From: Pyrinomonas methylaliphatogenes
Lineage (GTDB): Bacteria > Acidobacteriota > Blastocatellia > Pyrinomonadales > Pyrinomonadaceae
Assembly: GCF_000820845.2 (NCBI RefSeq)
Contig: NZ_CBXV010000001.1
Span: 372,001-436,000 of the forward strand
Length of the DNA: 64,000 nucleotides
Direction: 5' to 3'
In this document: one piece after another, positions 54,785 to 62,668 of the stretch
Position numbering within the stretch: the first letter of the stretch is position 1
Layout: each line of letters starts with the position of its first letter
Position numbers and translations under genes: made by a program
Notes under the pieces: generated by a model
Databases searched by the model: none
The model's input: only the letters and a program-made list of their open reading frames with translations
Told to the model about the DNA's origin: nothing

Positions 54785-54991
54785 TCAACAGCAGCGTCTT
54801 AATCCACCTCGACCATAGCGATCCTTCAAATGGCGATCGTAGAATGCCCGCCTCGAAAGTGGAGCCTCTCCAGGGTGAAACGTGGCGTGCCATTCGAGAT
54901 AAGCCCCATAGTTTGGTAACCCGAAGATGGTCTGAATCGCCGCGCTCAATCTGCCGATCAATCTTCTCGCTCTCTCCATCGCCGCTTTCAT
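54785..54991 (-). CDS. YbdD/YjiX family protein (CstA partner)
   Basis: A 68-residue protein matching the YbdD/YjiX family: GLPNYGAYLEWHATFHPGEA near the middle and the conserved C-terminal basic/Gly segment ending RRCC. Family members are encoded next to CstA/BtsT carbon-starvation and pyruvate transporters and are thought to be accessory to them. It lies 24 bp downstream of cstA with GGAGG 5 nt before the ATG. The 141-bp gap to the convergent cusB gene shows no feature. Confidence 0.9.
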   Translation of the reverse strand: MKAAMERARRLIGRLSAAIQTIFGLPNYGAYLEWHATFHPGEAPLSRRAFYDRHLKDRYGRGGLRRCC

Positions 54992-55015
54992 CGCTTGCCT
55001 CCGAGGCGAAACGTT

Positions 55016-57076
55016 TTAAGTTTGAGCGCCGGACGATAGGACGAAAGGCGCTTCTTTCAGCTCCAATTTGCGTTTGGCGATCAACGCTTGATAGCAGACG
55101 CGCATCGCGTCGAGGAAGACTCCGACGATCACGAAGATCAGAATCGCGGTCATCAGAGCGTCCACGCGGTCATTGAACAGCATCTTCTCCATATCGGCCA
55201 TCGATTTCGCCGGACCGATCAGCCGCCCTTCGGCGATGCCATTAGCGACCGTTTGCGCATGAGCGAGGAAACCGATGGCTGGATCCGGCGAGAACAGTTT
55301 CTGCCAACCGGCGGTTAAGGTGACGGCAAGCAACCAAGCGAGCGGCGCGAAAGTTATCCAGCTATATCTGGCTCGCCCCATCTTGATGAGGATGACGGTT
55401 GCCGCGCTCAGCGCGATGCCCGCCAGCATCTGATTGGCGATGCCGAAAAGAGGCCATAACGTATTGATCCCACCTAGAGGATCGGTGACGCCTTGGTAGA
55501 GGAAATAACCCCACGTCGAAGCGATGATGGCGCTTGCTAGAACGTTAGCGCCGAACGATTCTGTGCGCCCGAGCGGTCGCCAAATGTTGCCCAACAGGTC
55601 TTGCAACATGAAGCGCCCAACGCGCGTTCCAGCATCGATCGTCGTCAAGATGAAGACGGCTTCGAAGAGGATAGCGAAATGATACCAGAAGGCTTTGAAG
55701 CCGCCCATGAATTTAGAGAAGGTGTCGGCGATCCCGACGGCGAGCGTCGGCGCCCCACCAGTACGCGACAGGATCGTCTGTTCGCCGACGTCTTTGGCCC
55801 ATTGCGTGATCGTTTGGGCATCGATGGCGAACCCCCACTGGCTGATCTTCGCGGCAGCCGTCGCCGCGTCGTTTCCGATCGCCGCCGCTGGGGAGTTCAT
55901 GGCGAAATAGATGCCGGGTGTGAGCGAAGTGGCGGCGACCATCGCCATCACGGCGACGAAAGATTCCATCAACATAGCGCCGTAGCCGATCATGCGCGCT
56001 TCGGATTCGCGTTGGATCATCTTGGGCGTTGTGCCAGACGAGATCAGCGAGTGGAAGCCTGAAACGGCTCCACAGGCGATCGTGATGAACAGGAACGGGA
56101 AGAGATCGCCGCTGAAAACCGGACCGGTCCCATCCACGAAGCGCGTCATCTTGGGCATGTGGATCGGCGGGAGGACGATCAGGATGCCGATCGCAAGCAG
56201 CAAGACCGTGCCGACCTTGAGAAATGAGCTAAGGTAATCGCGCGGCGCCAGCAGCAACCAGACCGGCAAGATGGACGCCGTGAAACCATAGAGGATCATC
56301 AATTGAGCGAGCGTCGTCCCGCTTAGGGTGAATAGATTGGACCAATATGGATGGGCGGCCACATGTTGGCCCAGCCAGAGCGAAAGCAGGAGCAGGGCAA
56401 GTCCGATCAGCGATCCTTCGAGAACCCGACCCGGTCGCAGATGGCGCATATAGACGCCCATCAGGAGCGCGATCGGGATGGTCATCGCGATCGTGAACGT
56501 TCCCCACGGCGATCCCTTCAGCGCGTTGACGACGACGAGCGCGAGCACGGCGATCAGAATGACCATGATCGTCGGGATGCCGATCAGGGCGAGGAAGCCG
56601 CTGAACGGTCCGATCTCATCGCGCACGATCTGTCCGAGAGAACGCCCGTCGCGCCGCATCGAAAGAAAGAGGATCACGAAATCTTGGACCGCGCCGCCCA
56701 GCACGACGCCGATGATGATCCACAACGTGCCGGGCAGATATCCCATCTGGGCGGCCAGAATAGGACCGACCAGTGGACCAGCGCCGGCGATCGCGGCAAA
56801 ATGATGGCCGAGCAGTACCCATTTGTTCGTCGGGACATAGTCTTTGCCATCGTTGTGAATCTCAGCAGGTGTCGCGCGCCGGTCATCGACGCCGAGGGCT
56901 CTGTAAGCGATGAACTTGCTGTAGAAGCGATAGGCGACAGCGTAAGTCGCCACCGCCGCGATGATCAACCACGCGGCGCTGATCGTCTCGCCGTTGTTGA
57001 GCGCGAGAACGGCGAAAGCGAGCGCGCCGAGTATGGAAATGACTGTCCACAATAGAATGGAGAAGATCTTCTTCAC
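55016..57076 (-). CDS. cstA: Carbon starvation protein A family transporter (CstA)
   Basis: A 686-residue inner-membrane transporter with about 16-18 helices, of the CstA family known for peptide and pyruvate uptake. Signature stretches: YRFYSKFIAYRALGVDD, PTNKWVLLGHHFAAIAGAGPLVGP, AQMGYLPGTLWIIIGVVLGG, FVILFLSMRRDGRSLG, ACGAVSGFHSLISSGTTPK and FEAVFILTTIDAGTRVGRF. I start it at the GTG at 57076, which follows GAAGGAG and gives the normal N-terminus MKKIFSIL; a longer GTG start at 57247 would overlap the PepSY gene. YbdD follows directly. Confidence 0.96.
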   Translation of the reverse strand: MKKIFSILLWTVISILGALAFAVLALNNGETISAAWLIIAAVATYAVAYRFYSKFIAYRALGVDDRRATPAEIHNDGKDYVPTNKWVLLGHHFAAIAGAGPLVGPILAAQMGYLPGTLWIIIGVVLGGAVQDFVILFLSMRRDGRSLGQIVRDEIGPFSGFLALIGIPTIMVILIAVLALVVVNALKGSPWGTFTIAMTIPIALLMGVYMRHLRPGRVLEGSLIGLALLLLSLWLGQHVAAHPYWSNLFTLSGTTLAQLMILYGFTASILPVWLLLAPRDYLSSFLKVGTVLLLAIGILIVLPPIHMPKMTRFVDGTGPVFSGDLFPFLFITIACGAVSGFHSLISSGTTPKMIQRESEARMIGYGAMLMESFVAVMAMVAATSLTPGIYFAMNSPAAAIGNDAATAAAKISQWGFAIDAQTITQWAKDVGEQTILSRTGGAPTLAVGIADTFSKFMGGFKAFWYHFAILFEAVFILTTIDAGTRVGRFMLQDLLGNIWRPLGRTESFGANVLASAIIASTWGYFLYQGVTDPLGGINTLWPLFGIANQMLAGIALSAATVILIKMGRARYSWITFAPLAWLLAVTLTAGWQKLFSPDPAIGFLAHAQTVANGIAEGRLIGPAKSMADMEKMLFNDRVDALMTAILIFVIVGVFLDAMRVCYQALIAKRKLELKEAPFVLSSGAQT

Positions 57077-57164
57077 GTGGTGCGGTTCTCCTTCTTCGAA
57101 GACTCGGCTTTGAAATCTCCTTGTGGGCGCAGTCGAGATTTTAACAGAGATGCGAGGCGTTCCA

Positions 57165-58700
57165 TCAAATTTTCTTCGCCATCCTTCTGAATCGGCTTGC
57201 GGTGAGGCGCGCACGTTGCTGCTTACAGCTCGCTGCCTTGATTCCACGAAAGCCTCTATCGGCGAAGAGTGCCGTTGCGCCGAGCATCGCTACGGCGACG
57301 TTGCCCAAGGCGAAGGCGATCATCAACAGATCGCGCCGGAACGTCCCCAATGGATTCAAGAAGTGCCACTTGTGAAGGCGCGTGAAACTCCAGCTTTCGA
57401 AGCGCTCTAACCCATCGCGAAATGAAGCCGCCAACGCTCCATCGGTCGGATCAATATAACAGCGCGTATGTGCGCCATCGTCGTACTGAACTTTGAAGAC
57501 AGGTAGCCTTTTGTAGATGAAGCCATATTCGTCGGTAAATTGACCGATCCGAGTGATGGAAACGAGACGCGCGTCGCCCATCTTGCACGACGAGTCGGCG
57601 AGTTGGCGCGCATATCTTTCTTCCGCATCGCTGCCAAGCTTGCGTTCCCCTTTCACGCTCAAATAGTCTACCCCTCCGTCCGCACGCATGATTCGATAGC
57701 AGGGTTCCCCATCCAGCCGGACGAGCGCGATGCGCGTCACCGCCGCTTCAGTCGCGATAAGGCGCGAAAGCGGTGCGGAGAGGTCTCCTGCGCTGAAATC
57801 GGCGGTCGCGCGATGCGCAGTGGTTGCGGCTTCGTCTCCTCGAAGTTTGACGAAAGCATGTAACCCTCCGCTTGCGGAGAAACTGAGCATCGTCGCGGAG
57901 ACGAGAAGGCCCAGTTGCCGATGATAGCGCCGCAATGCTCCCCGACGATCGCTCTGCCTGATGACGGCGAACCTCTTCCACAAAAGGCCATAGATCAATA
58001 GGCCGCTCAGCGACGTTGAGAGAGCGAGGGCGGCGAAGATGAGCATCAGCGCTGAACGCAAAGGACCGTTCGATCCGAGAAAGGTCCAGTTGTGGAAAGT
58101 TTCAAAAAACCATGAGAGTCTGCGCTTCGTGTTATTGACCAAGGTTCCTAGTCTTGCGCTCTCCGTATCGACGTAAACGCGCATCCCATCGGGGCGATTG
58201 AAACTAACTTTGTAGATTGGAAGCAAGCGGTTCACTTCTCCGTATTCGGCATCGAACGCGGTCAGCCTTTCGATCGCCGTGATTGCATGCGTTCGATCAT
58301 TCAAATACTCGCGCGCAAGATAGGCTGCGTAAATCGCCTCTCCATCGGCGAGCGGCGCGCCATCTCGCGCGTCAAGATAGAGCGGCGGATCGCCGTGATG
58401 GAGCTTCACTCTGTAATAAACGTGATCGGAGCAGGAGATCGCGTCGAACGCGGCAAAACGCTCGATGCCGTTGCGCGCTAGCGCCTCTTTAGGCGTCAGC
58501 ATGATTTGATCGAATTTAAGGGGCGGAAGCGACAGGATAGCCGTGGCTGGGCGCGGTTGAGTCCAGTTCATCAACGGGTGACAGATGCCGCTCAAGCCCC
58601 ACAGGATGATCGCCATGCAGGCAACAAAACCGAGCCGCCTGTGCCAAAGGTACAAAAGTCTCTTCGAACGTCCACGCAGATTGTAAAGAGGTTTTCTCAT
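57165..58700 (-). CDS. PepSY-associated transmembrane protein (iron-uptake type)
   Basis: A 511-residue inner-membrane protein of the PepSY_TM family. The first helix region LYLWHRRLGFVACMAIILWG carries the conserved His and Gly. Two PepSY-like periplasmic repeats (about residues 60-180 and 290-430) lie between helix pairs (SALMLIFAALALSTSLSGLLIYG; LLVSATMLSFSASGGLH; LLMIAFALGNVAVAMLGATALF). Relatives next to siderophore receptors can reduce ferric siderophores in the periplasm. Here the gene follows an Oar-like receptor by 56 bp on the same strand with GGAGG before the ATG, so a shared iron or metal role is likely. Confidence 0.88.
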   Translation of the reverse strand: MRKPLYNLRGRSKRLLYLWHRRLGFVACMAIILWGLSGICHPLMNWTQPRPATAILSLPPLKFDQIMLTPKEALARNGIERFAAFDAISCSDHVYYRVKLHHGDPPLYLDARDGAPLADGEAIYAAYLAREYLNDRTHAITAIERLTAFDAEYGEVNRLLPIYKVSFNRPDGMRVYVDTESARLGTLVNNTKRRLSWFFETFHNWTFLGSNGPLRSALMLIFAALALSTSLSGLLIYGLLWKRFAVIRQSDRRGALRRYHRQLGLLVSATMLSFSASGGLHAFVKLRGDEAATTAHRATADFSAGDLSAPLSRLIATEAAVTRIALVRLDGEPCYRIMRADGGVDYLSVKGERKLGSDAEERYARQLADSSCKMGDARLVSITRIGQFTDEYGFIYKRLPVFKVQYDDGAHTRCYIDPTDGALAASFRDGLERFESWSFTRLHKWHFLNPLGTFRRDLLMIAFALGNVAVAMLGATALFADRGFRGIKAASCKQQRARLTASRFRRMAKKI

Positions 58701-58756
58701 CCCAACCTCCAGTTTCGCTTGAGATCGTGATGTGTGCCGCTTTGCTCGCCCTTGGG

Positions 58757-61693
58757 TTAGAACTGGACGCGCAGCACGAACTGTGCGCGGCGCGGATCGA
58801 AGGCCGATTTGTAACGCCCGAAAGTGGGCGAAGAGAGCACGTTGTCCACTTCGTTAAAGTTGGTCGCGTTGAACAGATTGAAGACTTCGATGCGCATCTG
58901 TAATCGCAGCCTCTCGCGTAAGGGGAAGTCTCGCTGAAGCGATACGTTCCACTCGTAAAAGCTCTCGGCGCGCTCCGTGTTACGTCCGAGCGTGCCCAAG
59001 CTCCCCGGTCGAGGGATCAGTTGCGATGGCGCGACCCCTGGCGCGATGCGGATTGGCACCGGCGACGACGGGTCGCGTGCGAGCGCCCCCGGAAGATCGT
59101 TCAAGCGATTGTTGTTATTGCCGGAAGGTGTGTTCGTCCCCGAGTAGAGAGTGTAAGGAAGGCCGGAACGATACGCGATAATGCCGGAGATGGTCCAATC
59201 TTCGAGCAAGATGCCCATTCTCGGGCGGCGCAAGCGCCATATGTAGGTGAGGCTCAGCGAGTGGGGAATGTCATAATCGGAAACGGCGCGATCGAGGTAT
59301 AGGCGGTTCTCATCGAGCGGGAGCAAGCGACGATCTATGCCAGTGTTAGTCGAGATGATATCTGAGATCTCATCGATGAACTTCGAGCGAGTGTAGGCGG
59401 CGCGCACTTGAAGATCGGAGTTGAAACGTCGCGTCCAACCGATTTGCAGCGCATGGTAGCTGGCGTTAGCTGTAGTCTCAAGAAGGTTGATGACGCCGCG
59501 ACTCGGGTCGGGGCGTCGCGCTTGAGGCAGTTGCTCTCCACCGTTCGGTCGCCGCGTGCGCGACAGATGATGCGACATCGTACCGACATAAGAGATGTCG
59601 AGCGTGGATTGCGGATGGCCGAGCTCCCGTTCGATCCCAAGGCTGATGTGTTCAGCATATGGGGTCTTCACATCCTGACTCGGGATGACGAGACCGCTTG
59701 GCAATCCGATCCGCGCTTGCTCCAAAAGGTTCGGAAAGGTCGGATTGTAGGCCACGTAGTTTGTGACGAGCGGCGGGACGAAGCGCGTCAAGCCGAGAAA
59801 CGTCGTTTCGACGACGTTGTAATAGATGCCGTATCCGGCGCGCATCGCCATCCCAGCAAGTGGCGACCAAATTAGACCAATGCGCGGCGCGAAGTTGCTA
59901 AAGTCGGTGCGCAACAGCTTCTGCAAGGGGAGACGACCGGCCACTTCACGCGGTGCCGTATTGATCTCGTAGCGAAGTCCAAGGTTGAGCGCCAAGCTGG
60001 GCGTCGCGCGCCAATCGTCTTGGATGTAGGCGTGAAGTTCATCGCGCCGTAACCCGATGCGCGGATTGCCCAGATTGCGCGTGTAGACGGCTGGACGCGC
60101 GCGGAGGAAGTCCGCGATGCTGTTGAAGGTCAGCTGCCCGCGAAAGCTGCTGTCTAGATTGCCGCCGTTGACTTGAATCGCTCTAAAAGATGCTCCGAAC
60201 TTGAGCGTATGGCGTTTTCGCGCCCAAGTGAGGTCGCCCATCGCTTGGTAGTTGTTTTGGAACTGATACTGATTGAGGTATGAAGGGATGCCGAGCGTGC
60301 TCAAACCCGTCACAACGAGCAATCCGACTTCACCGTTGATCTTCTGATCGCCCAAGAATAGGGGATCTGGTGAATCAGAATCATGCTCGACCTGACGGTT
60401 AAAACCGAGGCGAGCTTCAAGCAAGAGCTCGGGTCGTATGGTCCACGTATGTTGAATCGTCGCATTGATCGTGCGTCGCTCGCCCGGAGCTCTGCTCGTC
60501 AAGATGTTGCCGACGCCGAAGGATTGACGATCAGCGCGCGTGTCATTGATGCGTACCATCAGGCTTTGACGCGCGTTGATGAACCAATCGCCGCGAGCGA
60601 GATAAGTTCGTTGATCGGTCGCCGACGGCACGCCCAGACTCAAGAAGCGCTCCGCGCTCGAGGGAACCGTTGGGTACAGAGCAACCAGCGGCGCAACGTG
60701 CGGGTCGGCCATCGCCTTTTCCGCCGCCGTCAAACCTTGGTAAAGAGCGTTCTGCGTGCCGCGCACGCGGAAGATTTCGTACTGCGCGAAGAAGAAAGCT
60801 CGTCGTTTGGCGATCGGGCCGCCAAGCGTGGCGCCAGCGAGATTGGAAAGCGAGGCCGGCTTTTCGTTTTCGAAGAAGTTGCGCGCCCGCAACGCCGAAT
60901 CGTTGTGATACCAATAGGCGCTACCGTGATACTCATCGGTGCCGGATTTGGTGATGATCGAGACGATGGCGCCGGAATTTCGTCCGTGCTCGGCTTTGAA
61001 ATTGTGTGTGATTATTTCGAAGCTGGCGATCGCTTCTTGGCTGACGAGTTGTTCCGTTACTCCGCGTCCAGCGATGAGGCCAGTGTTGGCATCGGTCGCG
61101 TCAACTGAATCGATCATGTAATTGTTGCTTCGTGGGCGATTGCCGTTGACGGTGAACGGAGCGTGCGCCTGAGGCGAAAAGGCGACTCCGGGCGCGCTTC
61201 GCGCCTGCGCATAGTAATTCCGCCCCTGTGTCCCGGCCTGCACCGGCAGATCATTCATCTCACTGTCGCTGAAACTCCGCGATCGCTTGGCGTCGTCGAG
61301 CGTCAACGTGCTAACGACGTCGGTTTTGACAATGACCATCGCTGAGACTTCGGCGGGTTGCAGGCGCGCCTCGACCTTGACCGATTCGCCGACGAGCAAT
61401 GAGATCTCGGCGCTTCGGAAAGTAGCGAATCCTCCTTTCTTGATCTCGAGACAATACTCGCCAACTTCAAGTGACGGAAAGCGAAATTCGCCGGTATCAT
61501 CCGTGAGCGTTTCAAAAACGAGCTCCTTCTTCAAATCTCGGACCAGCACGGTCGCTCCCGGTATGGCGCTGCCATTCGTGTCAGTAGCCCTTCCGACGAT
61601 GCTCCCTTTGATGTTTTGCGCTTCGCCGAGGGTGAATCCGCCTAGACATAGAGCAAGCATGATTGCGTAAGGGATGAAGTCTCTTCTGAGCAT
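58757..61693 (-). CDS. TonB-dependent receptor, Oar-like, paired with PepSY protein
   Basis: A 978-residue outer-membrane receptor. Signal peptide (IMLALCLGGFTLGEAQ), carboxypeptidase-regulatory-like domain (about 28-115; SIVGRATDTNGSAIPGATV), plug (about 120-260; AEHGRNSGAIVSIITKSGTDEYHG) and barrel ending FVLRVQF. GAGGAGG lies 8 nt before the ATG. It is the smallest and most divergent of the three receptors. The PepSY neighbour and a Fur-like element upstream point to ferric chelate transport, but the ligand is not visible from sequence. Confidence 0.93.
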   Translation of the reverse strand: MLRRDFIPYAIMLALCLGGFTLGEAQNIKGSIVGRATDTNGSAIPGATVLVRDLKKELVFETLTDDTGEFRFPSLEVGEYCLEIKKGGFATFRSAEISLLVGESVKVEARLQPAEVSAMVIVKTDVVSTLTLDDAKRSRSFSDSEMNDLPVQAGTQGRNYYAQARSAPGVAFSPQAHAPFTVNGNRPRSNNYMIDSVDATDANTGLIAGRGVTEQLVSQEAIASFEIITHNFKAEHGRNSGAIVSIITKSGTDEYHGSAYWYHNDSALRARNFFENEKPASLSNLAGATLGGPIAKRRAFFFAQYEIFRVRGTQNALYQGLTAAEKAMADPHVAPLVALYPTVPSSAERFLSLGVPSATDQRTYLARGDWFINARQSLMVRINDTRADRQSFGVGNILTSRAPGERRTINATIQHTWTIRPELLLEARLGFNRQVEHDSDSPDPLFLGDQKINGEVGLLVVTGLSTLGIPSYLNQYQFQNNYQAMGDLTWARKRHTLKFGASFRAIQVNGGNLDSSFRGQLTFNSIADFLRARPAVYTRNLGNPRIGLRRDELHAYIQDDWRATPSLALNLGLRYEINTAPREVAGRLPLQKLLRTDFSNFAPRIGLIWSPLAGMAMRAGYGIYYNVVETTFLGLTRFVPPLVTNYVAYNPTFPNLLEQARIGLPSGLVIPSQDVKTPYAEHISLGIERELGHPQSTLDISYVGTMSHHLSRTRRPNGGEQLPQARRPDPSRGVINLLETTANASYHALQIGWTRRFNSDLQVRAAYTRSKFIDEISDIISTNTGIDRRLLPLDENRLYLDRAVSDYDIPHSLSLTYIWRLRRPRMGILLEDWTISGIIAYRSGLPYTLYSGTNTPSGNNNNRLNDLPGALARDPSSPVPIRIAPGVAPSQLIPRPGSLGTLGRNTERAESFYEWNVSLQRDFPLRERLRLQMRIEVFNLFNATNFNEVDNVLSSPTFGRYKSAFDPRRAQFVLRVQF

Positions 61694-61745
61694 GAAATCG
61701 CCTCCTCACAGAGCAGATGAAATTTTTGGACCAGTGTTCAACGCC

Positions 61746-61758
61746 AAGAATGATTATC
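61746..61758 (-). promoter_or_regulatory. Fur-box-like element upstream of the receptor gene
   Basis: Minus-strand GATAATCATTCTT matches 11 of 13 positions of the right part of the 19-bp Fur consensus, about 55 bp before the receptor ATG. GATAAT inside it could also be a -10 box. Only part of a full 19-bp site is present. Confidence 0.35.
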
Positions 61759-61897
61759 CAGTGAACGCAGTCTTCGGCGATCCTGCCGATAATCCGGGAC
61801 TCTCTGGGGACGGTCCTTCAACCCCCATCTAGTTCGGCTTAGATCGGCGATTTGCTGAGATGGCTTAAGGGAAGATTGTGGAGACTAAGGGCGGTGG

Positions 61898-62437
61898 TCA
61901 GCAGGCGGGAGGAGCACGATTAGAATTGCCTAAGCAATAACCGGGCAGAGTTGATCGATTTTCGAATGGGATTCTCGCTCGCGCGGCGAAACGGGAGACG
62001 AGCAGAAGAAGAGGGCGTGCGGCGATAGCTTTATCGCCGCGTTTAATCGATGAAGCTGACCATCCCGAAAGCGCGGTGGCTAGATCAGAAAGACAGAATC
62101 CAGCCAGTGCGTCGTTTGGGGTCAGCGCTCGATCCCAGCTTTTGTGGCGAAGAAAAGAGGTTGGATGGTTGAAGACCTCGCGCTTTACCCAATCCTTGCC
62201 GCAAAATTTGTCTAGTTTAGCGCTGGCTGATGGCGGCGTCTTCTCGCGACTGCGAAGATCTAGATGGCGCGTGCTACCGGAGCAAGCTCTTGCTCGATGA
62301 GAACCGTTGCTCGTGAAACAGATTGACGCGCGCGCCGCAGAGTCGGCGAAAGCAATAGGCGCAATGCTCGCCAATAAAGCGAGCAGTAAAGTAATGAGCC
62401 CTCTGGAGCGAAAAGCTTTCGCGCGTAAAAAGCCCAT
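61898..62437 (-). CDS. Putative small exported protein, unknown
   Basis: A 179-residue ORF whose N-terminus looks like a signal peptide (basic MGFLRAKAFRSRG, then LITLLLALLASIAPIAFA). The rest has no recognisable domain, several Cys and a Ser/Arg-rich composition that could be chance coding. Support for expression is the near-consensus promoter directly upstream. There is no ribosome site, and the predicted transcript start is only about 4 nt before the ATG. It ends 204 bp before the receptor start. If it is not a gene, 61694-62645 is a ~950-bp non-coding stretch. Confidence 0.35.
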   Translation of the reverse strand: MGFLRAKAFRSRGLITLLLALLASIAPIAFADSAARASICFTSNGSHRARACSGSTRHLDLRSREKTPPSASAKLDKFCGKDWVKREVFNHPTSFLRHKSWDRALTPNDALAGFCLSDLATALSGWSASSIKRGDKAIAARPLLLLVSRFAARARIPFENRSTLPGYCLGNSNRAPPAC

Positions 62438-62447
62438 CGGCGCTCGG

Positions 62448-62477
62448 ATTATAGTTTCAGCTTCGCTCGCTCGTCAA
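62448..62477 (-). promoter_or_regulatory. Near-consensus sigma-70 promoter
   Basis: Minus strand TTGACG (62472-62477), 18-bp spacer, perfect TATAAT (62448-62453). The best promoter in the window by eye. It points at the 61898-62437 ORF and the receptor/PepSY pair beyond. Confidence 0.65.
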
Positions 62478-62643
62478 TAAACTGTGCGCTGCGATGACCT
62501 CACATGGCCTTCAGTCTCCGCGTGAAGACTTAGGTTGATCTTGAGAGCGAAGTCACGGGTGTTTGTTAGTCAGTTGCTTGGGCATTTACGAGAATCCGCC
62601 AAGAAAGCCCACCGTTCCTAAAAGCATGGACATTTATCCACGA

Positions 62644-62668
62644 CGTCAACCGAACGGCTCTGTTGACG
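62644..62668. repeat. Hairpin across the stop codon of the TnpB-like gene
   Basis: CGTCAAC (62644-62650) and GTTGACG (62662-62668) form a perfect 7-bp stem with an 11-nt loop. The TGA stop (62646-62648) lies in one arm. Such hairpins mark the ends of IS200/IS605-type elements, but could also end transcription. Confidence 0.6.

Noticed and set aside
61694-61897. Cobalamin riboswitch ahead of the receptor gene
   Set aside because: No B12-box consensus was found, and the nearest recognisable signal is Fur-like.
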